This document shows positions 1 to 10,066 of a stretch of 64,000 nucleotides of DNA, one piece after another. The translations under genes were made by a program, and so were the position numbers. The DNA lies in assembly GCA_910586505.1 (NCBI GenBank), contig CAJUGV010000003.1, forward strand, positions 124,262 to 188,261. The letters run 5' to 3'. Position 1 is the stretch's first letter. Each line of letters begins with the position of its first letter. The notes under the pieces are model-generated. The model had not been told where the DNA came from. It ran no database searches and saw only the letters and a list, made by a program, of their open reading frames with translations. The DNA is from an uncultured Paraprevotella sp. GTDB taxonomy: Bacteria > Bacteroidota > Bacteroidia > Bacteroidales > Bacteroidaceae.

Positions 1-62
1 CGGTCGAACATCCGTCGACCGGCCTCCTGCCGTTTTTTATATTTCGTCCGAAAACGGTTGCA

Positions 63-1412
63 TCAATGCAACCCTTCAAGCATCTCTTTCAGGGCCGGAT
101 GGCTGGGACGGGGCGCATTGCTCATATACAGCCTTCCCTCCTTGTCGTAGATGACAAAATAAGGGATACCCTTCACATTAAGCGCCTCTGCCAGCGAATT
201 GTCCTGATTCAGCCACTGATTGCCGTGCATGTTCAGGGCTTTCATCTTGGCTCTCCAGGCTTCTTCGTTCTTATCCAGCGAGATGGACACAAACACAATG
301 TCTTTGTTCTCGATTTCCTTTTCCAGCTTTTGCAGAAAAGGAACCTCCTTCACACAAGGACCGCACCATGAAGCCCACAGGTCGATATAGACATAACGCC
401 CCTTAAAGGAAGAGATGTCCACCTTGTTGCCTTCCGTGTCCGTTATCACCGCACCGGCAGGAAAAGCTTTTCCCTTGGCCGAGGACTTCCGTTTCTTGAA
501 GTTCTCCACATAGCTCCCGTCCAGCCCGCACTTCTCTACGGCCTGCCGGAGCCGGGCCAGTCCGGCCTCGAAATCGCCGCTGAAATCAAAGCTGCGGATA
601 AATCCGTCCACCAGGTTTCCTCCCACGGTCTTACGTATGTCCGCACATTTGTAGTGCTCCTCCAGATAGGCCAGCTTATCCTCGAAAGTACCTTTGGCGG
701 GCAAGGTCTGGAAGATGAGGTAAGACACGGCCGGGAAATAGGAGGCCATAGGCGTATCGAGCACCTTATACGGCTCCTCGAGCACGTCTGTAAGTTTCAG
801 CGTCACTTCCGCACCGTCATGCGCACACTGCGCCGCCCATCCCTCATAGTTGTTGTAGGCCGTCAGATAAGCCCACAGATCTAGGTATTGACGCACGGGT
901 TCCGCACAGCCGTAACGTCGCACCAGAGAATCCGCAGACACACCATAGCTTCTCAGGAAACGGGACACGCCGTCCTTGTCCATGTCTTTTCCATGGCTCC
1001 AGAAATAGCGTCCGCGCACGTAAACCAATTCATTGAAAGCCGACAAGGCCTTATTGTCCTTGCTCCCGTCGATCAAGGGGCAGCCGTCTTTCATCTGCAG
1101 TTTCAGCTTACAGGTCTTGGAGGCGTCCGGAAAGTAAAAAGGTACGACCATCTGACGCCCCCCGTCATTCCCGTACAAGTTGTAGAAACCGCCGGGCGCC
1201 GCGGAAACCTCACCTTCGAACTTATCCTTGTCGGCAGTCAGTTTCACCGTCCCTTCGGGGGCCGAAACACCCATGGCATTCACATACAGGGATAGTGCGG
1301 CGGCATCGCCCGTAACACAGTTTCCTTTCACGCGCAGGGTCTGCGCTTCTGTACCCAGAACGAAAGCCAGACACGGAAAGAAAAGCCATTTTCTCATATT
1401 CATCTTCTCCAT
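63..1412 (-). CDS. TlpA-family thioredoxin-like protein
   Basis: A 449-residue exported protein. It begins with a hydrophobic signal sequence (about residues 5-23), continues with about 290 residues of unassigned N-terminal region, and ends in a TlpA/ResA-like thioredoxin fold from about residue 315. The active site reads W349-C-G-P-C353 in the context ASWCGPCVKEVPF, so a redox-active CXXC pair is intact. The cis-proline-like segment GIPYF lies near residue 415. Family members reduce or exchange disulfides in the periplasm. It is the last gene of the SusCD operon, 23 nt after the PKD-like gene, so it probably services proteins or cargo of that system. Three in-frame ATGs lie within the first six codons (1412, 1403, 1397); I kept the first, without a ribosome-binding signal to decide. 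The redox class is secure; the substrate is unknown. Confidence 0.88.
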   Translation of the reverse strand: MEKMNMRKWLFFPCLAFVLGTEAQTLRVKGNCVTGDAAALSLYVNAMGVSAPEGTVKLTADKDKFEGEVSAAPGGFYNLYGNDGGRQMVVPFYFPDASKTCKLKLQMKDGCPLIDGSKDNKALSAFNELVYVRGRYFWSHGKDMDKDGVSRFLRSYGVSADSLVRRYGCAEPVRQYLDLWAYLTAYNNYEGWAAQCAHDGAEVTLKLTDVLEEPYKVLDTPMASYFPAVSYLIFQTLPAKGTFEDKLAYLEEHYKCADIRKTVGGNLVDGFIRSFDFSGDFEAGLARLRQAVEKCGLDGSYVENFKKRKSSAKGKAFPAGAVITDTEGNKVDISSFKGRYVYIDLWASWCGPCVKEVPFLQKLEKEIENKDIVFVSISLDKNEEAWRAKMKALNMHGNQWLNQDNSLAEALNVKGIPYFVIYDKEGRLYMSNAPRPSHPALKEMLEGLH

Positions 1413-1435
1413 AAATCTATCGGTTCGTTTGAACT

Positions 1436-2935
1436 TTATTTCTTCTTATACATAATCTTCACCGGACGGTAGCACACATTGTCATACTTGCGCAGCAGAC
1501 GGCCCTCCTGGGTGTCGTAGACCCATACATGTCCGTTCAGGCCTGTTTCGCCCGGCTCATAAAAGGCTACGAACAATTCCTGCTGGTCCTGGCTCAGCTC
1601 CATACCCGTCACCACAGCCTGAGACGTGCCCGGCGCGCAATACTCCTTGACCTGATTCAGCAACTGCGAAGTAGTGTAGTTCCAGGTATAAACCTTGTTG
1701 CCTTCGCTGAAATACAACGTATAATAAAGCCTTGAGGCCACCATGGGCGACGTTGACTTCAGTTTGTGTTCCGCCATGCCGCACAACTTCTGTCCTCCGT
1801 TGTCAGCCAGCACGATAGTGCCCGCATCCATATCCTGATTCCAGAATTTGGTGCTCAGTATCACTTTCTGATAAAGCGGCCCTTTCTTTGTAACCACCAC
1901 AACCGTAGGCACCTCGGTCGACGGCGCGCCCTGAGGCACGCGGGGCATGAACATGGCCACAAACTCGCGGTCGCTAAAATAATTGTTGGTGTCATCGAGC
2001 TTACTTTCGTCCAACAAATAGGTCTTACTGCAATAGTAGGGGCCGTATCCGTTCATTATCTGGCAAAAGCCGCTATGCGTCACATCCCAGAAGAACAAAT
2101 TGAACGCCGCACCGGATACTCCGTTCACTGCGCAGACGGGAGCATATTCGTTCTTCAATTTGGATGACGGCACCACCACTCCTTCGGAGACGGAGATCTC
2201 ATACACCGAACCGTCTTCATTCAGAATAGGGTAAGAGATACCGGCAAAACCGTTGGCCGGTATAGCCAGACTGACGGGTTTGAAATCCGGATAGTCCGAA
2301 GCATCTATGTAGTTCTGCATCACGAACGTCTTTTCGTTCAGATAATAGATGGAAGCCGGTGTGCCGTCGGCTCCTCCCTGACAGGAGATAATAAGATTCC
2401 CGTCGCACTGTATCATGTCGGATACATTGGACGCAAACACCACGTCGGGGTTGTTCTTCGCAAAGCAGTCGCCGTCCTCGAAATGATCTTCCACTCCCTC
2501 CACTCGTTGCTTCAGCATGAACGACAGCATGCTCTTGCCCTGTGCGTCGCAACTCAGCACGGTGATTCCCTCCTCATAGGGAGAGTTCACGTTCAGTTTG
2601 AAAGGAAAGAAGGTCTTCCCGTCCTCGTTCTCCACAATCAGACGGCAGTCGTACGAACCCAGCTTGTCGCCCGTATAGACGAACTCCGGCTCATGCGAGT
2701 ACACTTTCTGATCGATTTCCCAGGTATAGCCCAGCGCCTTGTCGGCATGCGTCTGCCTGCACTTGGGCGAAATGGTGAGCACCTCGTTCTTGTCTATGTC
2801 GTACAACTCCTTGACGGAACCCTCCTCGATAAGGATCTCCGAGATAGCTCCCGTCCCGACCGTACTGTCGTCTTTGATACACGAAGCCAAGGCCAACAGT
2901 CCGCTCATTACCAATATATATCTTATCTTCATCAT
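1436..2935 (-). CDS. PKD-like family lipoprotein
   Basis: A 499-residue lipoprotein with a type II signal peptide ending at a lipobox (LLALASC, Cys19) followed by IKDDS, a surface-export-like acidic stretch. The N-terminal third (about 40-120) has the Bacteroidales PKD-like pattern (a YTWEID core followed by YDCRLIVENEDGKTF). The remainder resembles a beta-propeller-like series of short strands with repeated aromatic/Gly motifs. Proteins of this type sit next to SusCD and DUF4843 genes and are thought to be accessory surface lipoproteins that cap or extend the SusCD complex. It lies 20 nt downstream of the DUF4843 gene and 23 nt upstream of the thioredoxin gene on the same strand. Its ligand cannot be read from sequence. 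Confidence 0.82.
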   Translation of the reverse strand: MMKIRYILVMSGLLALASCIKDDSTVGTGAISEILIEEGSVKELYDIDKNEVLTISPKCRQTHADKALGYTWEIDQKVYSHEPEFVYTGDKLGSYDCRLIVENEDGKTFFPFKLNVNSPYEEGITVLSCDAQGKSMLSFMLKQRVEGVEDHFEDGDCFAKNNPDVVFASNVSDMIQCDGNLIISCQGGADGTPASIYYLNEKTFVMQNYIDASDYPDFKPVSLAIPANGFAGISYPILNEDGSVYEISVSEGVVVPSSKLKNEYAPVCAVNGVSGAAFNLFFWDVTHSGFCQIMNGYGPYYCSKTYLLDESKLDDTNNYFSDREFVAMFMPRVPQGAPSTEVPTVVVVTKKGPLYQKVILSTKFWNQDMDAGTIVLADNGGQKLCGMAEHKLKSTSPMVASRLYYTLYFSEGNKVYTWNYTTSQLLNQVKEYCAPGTSQAVVTGMELSQDQQELFVAFYEPGETGLNGHVWVYDTQEGRLLRKYDNVCYRPVKIMYKKK

Positions 2936-2955
2936 ACTTTCTTCTTTTTGTCTGA

Positions 2956-3816
2956 TTAATTAAGAAAAGGATCCGGAAAGTCGAAAGGCCTCTCTTCTTC
3001 AGGCGTACCGTCCCCCGTATCAATCGTGGGGAAGTCCGGATAGAGGGCGAGAATACCCTGCCTGTTGTCAGGATCGCTGAAATAGTCGTACATAGGCTTG
3101 TACACATGCTTCTTCATCGCATAAGAATAGGGATGGAAATCGCCGTAGGGCACTTTCTCCAGATTTTCGCCGAAAGCCTTTACCATGGCATAATAGGTTT
3201 CGGGCTGGATGCCCTCCATGGCATGGAAATACTCCACCATCTTGATGAGTTTCAACGGATGCCACTTGCCGTAAATCCTTTCATTCCACACTTTCTGACC
3301 GTAGGCATCGTACCACTCCGGCTGCTCTACCGCATTATCGAACGTCAGCACACGTACTTGGGACGCGCTGTCCAGCGTCGGCTCGAAATCGTTTCCTGCC
3401 AACAGGCGCACTCCGAGTTTGTAACGTACAAAGCCGGACTGATAGTCTCCCTCCATACCGTCACGCAGAAGAATGACCGGCACATAACCGTTGATGGAAT
3501 CCTTCGGTATCACGGGAGTACCCATCCGGTATTGCACTCCCTCCACCGCCGTAGTGGAGTCTGCAATGACCTCGCAGGAGAAAGCACGGTCGGCGCCCGC
3601 CACCGTCCCCATGACACGCACGGGAATATGGTATTCCTTCGTACGCTGCTCCACCGGGGTCACACCAAAGGAATACGTCAGTGTATCCTTGGTAAAATAG
3701 AGCCCGGAATGTGATGCGTCATACGTCATATAGTCTGTCTCCGAACAGGCCGCGCACAAGACCGGCAAAACCAGCAGGGGCAACCAGAAGTTCAGAAATG
3801 ATTTGCTGTTCTTCAT
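2956..3816 (-). CDS. DUF4843 surface lipoprotein
   Basis: A 286-residue lipoprotein (lipobox LPVLCAAC, Cys24, then SETDY). The opening of the mature region, with YDASHSGLYFTKDTLTYSFG and later RVMGTVAGADRAF and VEGVQYRMG, is the diagnostic DUF4843 layout: a beta-sandwich resembling fibronectin or Calx-beta domains. The family is restricted to Bacteroidota and is almost always encoded just after a SusC/SusD pair. The gene lies 13 nt downstream of the SusD stop. It is expected at the outer membrane, probably surface exposed, as an accessory subunit. A catalytic role is unlikely, as I see no conserved active-site motif. Confidence 0.85.
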   Translation of the reverse strand: MKNSKSFLNFWLPLLVLPVLCAACSETDYMTYDASHSGLYFTKDTLTYSFGVTPVEQRTKEYHIPVRVMGTVAGADRAFSCEVIADSTTAVEGVQYRMGTPVIPKDSINGYVPVILLRDGMEGDYQSGFVRYKLGVRLLAGNDFEPTLDSASQVRVLTFDNAVEQPEWYDAYGQKVWNERIYGKWHPLKLIKMVEYFHAMEGIQPETYYAMVKAFGENLEKVPYGDFHPYSYAMKKHVYKPMYDYFSDPDNRQGILALYPDFPTIDTGDGTPEEERPFDFPDPFLN

Positions 3817-3829
3817 CTTTATTTGTCTT

Positions 3830-5263
3830 TTAGTTACGGTAATCTATTTCAATATCCGGTACGGGCACCACATACACATTGTTGGACGGCTGGATGACCC
3901 CCTCACCGTCTACAGCGGAAATGGCCAAATTCTGACGTTTCATATTGAAGAACGTCTGCCCCTCACCGATCAGCTCGCGATAACGCTCGGCGTTAATGGC
4001 CTCCATCGTCAGCCGGTTCCGCGGAACAGCCCAGTTCTCCAGCGGGTCAAGTCCCCGGTGTATCAATACCTCATCGAAAAGACGGAGCGCCTCGTCGTAG
4101 TCTTCCTCCAGCAAGCACTCTGCCGCGATATAATACATCTCCGGCATGCGGATCATATTAACGCCCAGGATCTTATCGGCGGGGCGGGACGCGGCATCGT
4201 TATTCAGCTCATAGGGGTCGGTCAGTTTGCTCAGACGATATTTCACAGCACCTTCTCCTCCGCCGGTGGCCGTGAAATAGGCGCTGGCCCGATAGTCCAA
4301 TCCTACTACGTCGGCATCGTAAAAATCCATAATGTCATCTCTCGGGTCCAACGAAGTATACGAAAGGTTCTTCTGCAACAGCGTATCGACCTGTGAATAG
4401 AATTGGCCGTAATAGACTCCGAATATCGTTTCCTTGGCAGAGAGCACTCCTGCCAGGTCACCATTCACCTCCGTTTTCTCGGAAAGCATACGGCCGCTAT
4501 GGTCCATCACCTTTCTGGCATAGATAAGCGCATTCTTCTTATCTCCCATCGTCAGATAAACCCTGGCCAGCGTAGCGCGTACGGCATGGAGATTGAAATG
4601 AATCTGACGGTCTTTCATGAAATTCGAAATGCCCTCATATTGCTCTTCGTCGGCCAGCAGGCGCTCGGCCTCCAGCAAGTCTGCGATAATCAGTTCATAG
4701 ACCTTGGCTGCCGGTTGGAAATCCGGTGTGATCAGCGAGAACTCAGTGGCATAGGGAATCCCCTTGGCCGAAGGATTGAGGGTGATCTGTTCGGTAAAGA
4801 GACGCAGCAAGTCGAAGTGCATGAAGGCCCGCAATCCCAAAGCTTCCCCCCTATAGACGGTACCGGGATAGCCGGTCGCTCCCGCCACCAGGTCGCAATG
4901 AATAATGGCATTCACATTCGAAATGTTCCTGTACATCTCCGTCCATACAGCCTCGAATACGGATTTCACACGGGTATCTTCATATCGGTAGTTAGACAAA
5001 GCCGTCACTCCGTCGGAACCGTAGCAATCCAGATACTGCGCCATCACCTCCAGAGAGGAGATGGACAACTCACGTCCGTAAAGTGGCTTTGACCGCAATG
5101 AGGAATAAGCACCGTAGAGCGCATCCTCCACACCCTCCGGGGTGGAAAGCAACTCGTCTTTCTTGACTTGTCCGTCGGGCGTGATGTCCAGAAAGTCGCT
5201 GCACGACACTACCGACAACGGCAGCAGCACCCACATGCATATCAATCGAAATATCTTTATCAT
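3830..5263 (-). CDS. SusD/RagB-like nutrient-binding lipoprotein
   Basis: A 477-residue lipoprotein with a signal peptide ending at VVSC (Cys21) followed by SDFLDITPDGQ, the classic SusD start. Family features seen in order are the N-terminal SusD region (ALYGAYSSLRS), helical TPR-like stretches (GEALGLRAFMHFDLLRLF; ARVYLTMGDKKNALIYARKV) and the C-terminal RagB/SusD segment with RMPEMYYIAAECL and NAERYRELIGEGQTFFNMKR. SusD proteins form the lid of a SusC barrel and bind the incoming ligand. The gene starts 10 nt after the SusC stop, so the two are clearly co-transcribed. No glycoside hydrolase, sigma or anti-sigma gene is nearby, so the ligand need not be a glycan. Confidence 0.95.
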   Translation of the reverse strand: MIKIFRLICMWVLLPLSVVSCSDFLDITPDGQVKKDELLSTPEGVEDALYGAYSSLRSKPLYGRELSISSLEVMAQYLDCYGSDGVTALSNYRYEDTRVKSVFEAVWTEMYRNISNVNAIIHCDLVAGATGYPGTVYRGEALGLRAFMHFDLLRLFTEQITLNPSAKGIPYATEFSLITPDFQPAAKVYELIIADLLEAERLLADEEQYEGISNFMKDRQIHFNLHAVRATLARVYLTMGDKKNALIYARKVMDHSGRMLSEKTEVNGDLAGVLSAKETIFGVYYGQFYSQVDTLLQKNLSYTSLDPRDDIMDFYDADVVGLDYRASAYFTATGGGEGAVKYRLSKLTDPYELNNDAASRPADKILGVNMIRMPEMYYIAAECLLEEDYDEALRLFDEVLIHRGLDPLENWAVPRNRLTMEAINAERYRELIGEGQTFFNMKRQNLAISAVDGEGVIQPSNNVYVVPVPDIEIDYRN

Positions 5264-5273
5264 ACTCTTATAT

Positions 5274-8200
5274 TTAGAATACTGTGTTTAATGTGATTTC
5301 AAATCCCTTACTGTACAAATAGTCCGTACCGCGTTCTATCTTCACCGTGGAGCAACGGAACAATTCCGTAGCATTAATTCCCACACGCAGGTTGCGCATG
5401 CGGAGCTTGCTGCATATTTTCTCCGGAAACTCATAGGTCAGGCTCAGTGTAGACAGCGTCAGCGTGTTTTCCTTCTCGGCAAAACGGTCTGTCTGCTGAG
5501 GACGCGAAGAGTCTGCAATGTCTTTATACAGCGCCACGTCGCCGGGCTGTTTCCAACGGTGATCGAATACACGCTGGTCGGCATTCTTCTTCGGGTTCGA
5601 TCCTTCCACCTTCGTCACACGTGTGGTGTTATACAGCCATGCGCCGTAACGGATGCTGAACAAGGCATACAAACTGAATCCCTTATAATACAAAGAAGTG
5701 TTGACCGTCCCTGTGAAGGCCGGTTCCGTATCGCCGATAAGCACTTTATCGGTAGGGTCATAGGTAAAGGTTAGTTCTCCGTTCTTCTTAATATATATTT
5801 CTTTTCCCGTAGCCGGGTCGATACCGGCCGAACGCACGAGCTTCAAAGCCGTGACGGATTCGCCCTCGGCATACTGGGCCAGCGGAGTCAGATATTTGGA
5901 AGCATTCTCTTGATTCTTACGATTCATCTCCTCCAAAGCGGAGCTGAGCTTGGTCACCTTGTTCCGGTTTATATATCCCATAGTTCCCAGTTTCCAGTAG
6001 AAATCACGATTCTGGAAGATAAAACCGTCTAACTGGTATTCGATACCTCTGTTTTCCATCTCTCCGATGTTCTCCTTGGCGGAAGTCACACCGGTGGAGG
6101 GAGCTTTCGACTTGTCAAGCAACAGATCTTTCGTCTGCTTGATGTAAGCGTCCAGCACGAAATTCAGGCGACGGTTAAAGAAGCTCAGGTCGATACCGAT
6201 ATTGTAGGACATCGTGCGCTCCCAACTCAGGTCGACGTTTCCGATGGTCAGAGGCACGGCTCCGATGCCGTTCTTGTATTCATAGGTGTTCGAATACTTA
6301 TACATCGTAATAGCCTGGAAAGGACTGAAGCTCACCTTTCCGGTATATCCGGCACTGGCACGCAATTTTAGCAAGTCCACTTTATCGCGGATGGCCTCCA
6401 TAAACTTCTCATTACGGATATTCCAGGCCATACCCGTAGACCAGAAATGACCGAAACGGTTGTTCTCACCGAATTGTGAGGAACCGGTCGTCCGATAAGT
6501 GGCGTCGGCATAGTAACGGTTACGGAAAGAGTAACTTCCATTGAGGAAGAAACCTACATCGGACAATTCCGACTGAGTGCCGAACGGCTGCGCGTTGGCG
6601 GGATAACCGGCGGCATTGCCGATAAACGACAAAGCGTCGTTGAAAAAGCCTATAACCTTGGTCCGCTCGGTCTCGTTCTGGGAATGATTGATTTCCCAAC
6701 CACCGGTCAGACTCAGCAACGACTCATCTCTCAGGAACTTATTATACGCCGCCACGAGGTTTCCGCTATAACTCATTCCCAACGAAGAGGCCTGATCCCG
6801 TTGTCCGCGCTTGCTCAGGTCTTTTTCATCCTTGAACTCACGTGATTTAGGCGACAGATAGTCTTCTTCCCAGCCTGCATCGGACACGACATTGAAATGT
6901 CCCGTCAACCGGAAATCCTTATTGATATCCCAACGGAAGTCCGTCGTATTGGACAAAGAGCGCGTACCGTCCTTGCCGTAACTGCCTAACTGGGCTTCGT
7001 AAAGCGGATTGACCAGATCCCACGAAAGGTTCATATTGGCAGAGCCGTCGGCATTATACATCACATCATAAGGATTCATCTCGGTATATTGGGAGAAACT
7101 CTTATAAGGCGAGTCTTTGGTAGACACTTCCGAATAAGTGGTACGGTTGGACACCTGCAACTTGTTGCTGGCGAAATAATCCAGTTTAAAACCTAGATTA
7201 TAACGATGACGGTAGTCGCCTTTCATCACACCTTTCGTATCGCTGTAACGTCCGGTCAGCTCGTAACGCAGCTTGGCCGCACCGCCATAAATACGCAACG
7301 AATGGTCGTGAGAGAACGAGTTACGCGCAGGCTGGGACAGCCAGTCGGAATTCTGCCCCCTGCGGATGGCCTGGTAACGCTCATTGTACAACTGGTCATA
7401 CTTGTACTGCAAAGGAAGCTTCGTTTCCGGGTCTATAGCTCCCTTGGCATCGTACAACCCGGCCAGACGCTCATATTCCAGTTTCTGGGCGGCATCGAGC
7501 ACATCGTAATCGCTCAGGATGGGGAACTGCGCGTTACCCGTAAAATTATAAGCGATGCGAATGGAAGATTCCGCAATGGGCTTGCGCGTAATGACAATCA
7601 CACCGTTGGCGGCCTTCGAACCGTAAAGCGCGGTAGCGGAAGCGTCTTTCAGGATATTGATACTCTCTATCTCGTTCATATCAAGGTCATACAAATCCTG
7701 CATCGATATCTGCGTACCGTCCAAAATAATGGTGGGCTGATTCACGGTCTGGTCTTCGTTCGAGAACGAACTCATACCGCGGAGTATCAGCTCAGGCACC
7801 TGATTGGGATTGGATCCCATTCGGGTGTTCTGTACCATCGCCATACCGGGCGTAAGAGCGGAAATCGCAGAAATGACGTTGGTACTCGACACTTGTTTCA
7901 GTTCTATGGAACTAAGCTGTTTGACCGAACCGGTGAAACTGTTCTTGTCCTTGGCAAAGAAACCGTTTACCACCACTTCGCCCATCTCCTTGGTATCCTC
8001 CTTCAGGCGCACGGTCATATTAGGCTTCAGTTCGCCCGGCTTTAACACGATTGTCTCATAACCGAGCAGGGAAATACGGATCTCAAAATTACCTGTAGGC
8101 ACCGCCACGCTAAATTTTCCGTCTAAATCTGTCGTGACACCCTTTAGTATACTTCCTTTCTGCCACACGGCCACAGCTGCACCGGGGAGCGTCTCCTTGG

Positions 8201-8384
8201 TCCGAGCATCTGTCACCACACCCGTCGCAAACTTGGAAGGGGTATTGTCCTGCTGCACCATGACGGTTTCATCGGCTGCATATGCGGAAAGCCCCGCCAC
8301 AAAGACATTCAGAACCATACATCCGGTCAGAAGCGTCCTGCCCCACACCGGATGTTTCCATCGTCTGTCAAACTGTAGTTTCAT
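5274..8384 (-). CDS. SusC/RagA TonB-linked outer-membrane transporter
   Basis: A 1036-residue outer-membrane protein. It has a signal peptide (about 1-37), a carboxypeptidase-regulatory-like domain (about 50-130; TGVVTDARTKETLPGAAV), a TonB-box-like VVVNGFF, a plug domain carrying the SusC signature (LRGMSSF, TIILDG, ILKDASATALYG, ANGVIVITRK) and a long C-terminal beta-barrel ending in an aromatic (TLNTVF). Length and order are normal for SusC. It imports substrate delivered by the partner SusD using TonB/proton-motive energy. It lacks the extra N-terminal STN-type signalling domain, which fits the absence of a nearby ECF sigma/anti-sigma pair. Control of expression probably depends instead on the invertible promoter upstream of the operon. 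Confidence 0.95.
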   Translation of the reverse strand: MKLQFDRRWKHPVWGRTLLTGCMVLNVFVAGLSAYAADETVMVQQDNTPSKFATGVVTDARTKETLPGAAVAVWQKGSILKGVTTDLDGKFSVAVPTGNFEIRISLLGYETIVLKPGELKPNMTVRLKEDTKEMGEVVVNGFFAKDKNSFTGSVKQLSSIELKQVSSTNVISAISALTPGMAMVQNTRMGSNPNQVPELILRGMSSFSNEDQTVNQPTIILDGTQISMQDLYDLDMNEIESINILKDASATALYGSKAANGVIVITRKPIAESSIRIAYNFTGNAQFPILSDYDVLDAAQKLEYERLAGLYDAKGAIDPETKLPLQYKYDQLYNERYQAIRRGQNSDWLSQPARNSFSHDHSLRIYGGAAKLRYELTGRYSDTKGVMKGDYRHRYNLGFKLDYFASNKLQVSNRTTYSEVSTKDSPYKSFSQYTEMNPYDVMYNADGSANMNLSWDLVNPLYEAQLGSYGKDGTRSLSNTTDFRWDINKDFRLTGHFNVVSDAGWEEDYLSPKSREFKDEKDLSKRGQRDQASSLGMSYSGNLVAAYNKFLRDESLLSLTGGWEINHSQNETERTKVIGFFNDALSFIGNAAGYPANAQPFGTQSELSDVGFFLNGSYSFRNRYYADATYRTTGSSQFGENNRFGHFWSTGMAWNIRNEKFMEAIRDKVDLLKLRASAGYTGKVSFSPFQAITMYKYSNTYEYKNGIGAVPLTIGNVDLSWERTMSYNIGIDLSFFNRRLNFVLDAYIKQTKDLLLDKSKAPSTGVTSAKENIGEMENRGIEYQLDGFIFQNRDFYWKLGTMGYINRNKVTKLSSALEEMNRKNQENASKYLTPLAQYAEGESVTALKLVRSAGIDPATGKEIYIKKNGELTFTYDPTDKVLIGDTEPAFTGTVNTSLYYKGFSLYALFSIRYGAWLYNTTRVTKVEGSNPKKNADQRVFDHRWKQPGDVALYKDIADSSRPQQTDRFAEKENTLTLSTLSLTYEFPEKICSKLRMRNLRVGINATELFRCSTVKIERGTDYLYSKGFEITLNTVF

Positions 8385-8420
8385 TCAATATCTAATTATT
8401 AAAATAGTTGTTTTACTTTC

Positions 8421-10037
8421 TTAACGCACCAAAACCTTGCTGCTGCAATCGCCCGCACGAACCACATAAAAGCCCGGAACCAACGAGATAAACGCACTTC
8501 CGCACACGGTAGTCGCCTTCACCTCACGTCCCGACAAATCGTAGACCGTCACCGGAAGTACTTCTCCCTCTGTCTCAATACGGCATCCGCCGTCCTGTGC
8601 AAAGATTCCCGTTTTACGCTCAACGGCCTTCACGGCATCCGCTTCCAGGTAATAATCGAAAGATACTTCATAACGAAGCTTGTCTACCGGAACCTCTTCC
8701 CGAATTTTATGGAAATCGCCCCATTTGCTTGCATATGAATAGGCTGTCAGACATCCCTTGGGGACAATCAGCGTACTTTCCGTTCTGTACGGTGTGGAAT
8801 TGAATGCACAAGGAGGAACAGGGAAACCATACATCTCACCATTCTCCAACGGATTCCACTTCACCCAGACAGTCTTCAACGCCGGACAGTTGAAAAACTC
8901 ATTATAACCGAAATTACACAATCTGGAATGCAACACTACAAACTCCAACTTTGTCATATCGCGGAAAGACTGATTGCTCAGACCGGTCACACACTCCGGT
9001 ATTTTCACCTCTCTCAGCGTACCGTTTCCCAAGAAAGCATTTTCCGGCAAATAAATTTGTGCATTTCCATCTTTATCCAGCAGACGGTCTACCTCCAGCA
9101 AATCCAGAATTTCCAACGAACCCATCTGATTGCGGAACACTTCGAAATCCTGCTCCCTCAAGACACCTGTCACTTTCAGTCCTTTCAGACAAGCCAGCTC
9201 TTCTTCCGTCAACAGGGCGGCCACGCCGACCTCCTCGGTACATTCTATCACCTTGTATGCCTTTGTCTGGCGGCGGTCGTAAGTTTTAATCTGTATATCA
9301 TAGTCGCGATCCACGTTGCCTATGCCATAGGAAGTACCTGTAGGCACAACCGCATTGCCGTTAACAACCACAGAAACCACGATATTGTCAGGATCATCCG
9401 GTATTACATCAAAGAAGAAATTGGTACCTTTCAAAGCCCTGTCCGACCATAGGGCAGTCTCGCCTTTCTTTACGGTCACTCCAGGTATATTCATCGGCAA
9501 ATTGATTTTCACCAGAGGAAGTTCATAATTAAGTGCCGGTATTTCCGTTACCAAGCCGCTGCTAGCCCCTACCTTGGGGTATATCTTGCTAAAAGAAAGA
9601 CCGTCGTTTTCAGTAGTAAGCAAACGCACCACATCTCCTTCACGAATATCGGCATCCTGGGGTACATTGCACACAATTTCCGTCATCGGCACAACACTTT
9701 GAGCACTGAATTCACGTTTTGCAAAAACACTCACCACTTTTGTATCATCACGAACCAAACCTACGACAAGCTTGCCTCTAAACTGCTTACCCGACAAGGC
9801 GCCGGCGTAAACTTTAAACTTGTCTCCGGGTTTCAGGGAGATGACGGTTTCTTCAATAGGCTCAATAGGGCTTAACACCAAACCGGTCTTGCCGTACTCA
9901 TTACTCAGCTCCAGATATGATCTTCCGGTAATACCTCCTTGGGCACGGACCATAGTCACAGCCACACATACACAACACAACGCGACCTGCATCCGTAAAC
10001 CCCACGAACTCCATGCTCTTTGAAATCTCCTTGCCAT
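8421..10037 (-). CDS. secreted leucine-rich-repeat (BspA-like) protein
   Basis: I place the start at the ATG at 10037 (MARRFQRAW) because an upstream in-frame ATG at 10070 only adds an implausible leader. This gives 538 residues. A signal peptide ends near VRAQG. The N-terminal half has immunoglobulin-like beta segments of unknown type. From about residue 280 there are LRR_5/BspA-type repeats (LPENAFLGNGTLREVKIPECV, LRTVWVKWNP-like units, then TLIVPKGCLTAYSYASKW). The last about 65 residues (VYDLSGREV..., GFYVVRAGDCSSKVLVR) resemble a type A C-terminal sorting domain of the type IX system. The neighbouring gene 10122-11738 ends in a similar module. The likely role is an exported or surface adhesion/binding protein co-expressed with the downstream SusCD. 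Confidence 0.82.
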   Translation of the reverse strand: MARRFQRAWSSWGLRMQVALCCVCVAVTMVRAQGGITGRSYLELSNEYGKTGLVLSPIEPIEETVISLKPGDKFKVYAGALSGKQFRGKLVVGLVRDDTKVVSVFAKREFSAQSVVPMTEIVCNVPQDADIREGDVVRLLTTENDGLSFSKIYPKVGASSGLVTEIPALNYELPLVKINLPMNIPGVTVKKGETALWSDRALKGTNFFFDVIPDDPDNIVVSVVVNGNAVVPTGTSYGIGNVDRDYDIQIKTYDRRQTKAYKVIECTEEVGVAALLTEEELACLKGLKVTGVLREQDFEVFRNQMGSLEILDLLEVDRLLDKDGNAQIYLPENAFLGNGTLREVKIPECVTGLSNQSFRDMTKLEFVVLHSRLCNFGYNEFFNCPALKTVWVKWNPLENGEMYGFPVPPCAFNSTPYRTESTLIVPKGCLTAYSYASKWGDFHKIREEVPVDKLRYEVSFDYYLEADAVKAVERKTGIFAQDGGCRIETEGEVLPVTVYDLSGREVKATTVCGSAFISLVPGFYVVRAGDCSSKVLVR

Positions 10038-10066
10038 AATATATATTTTTATGATGAACAAAACAA

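Noticed and set aside
1..21. Short hairpin (CGGTCGA / TCGACCG) as the terminator of the SusCD operon
   Set aside because: Stem is only 7 bp and the sequence that should hold the T-run is outside the window, so it cannot be judged.
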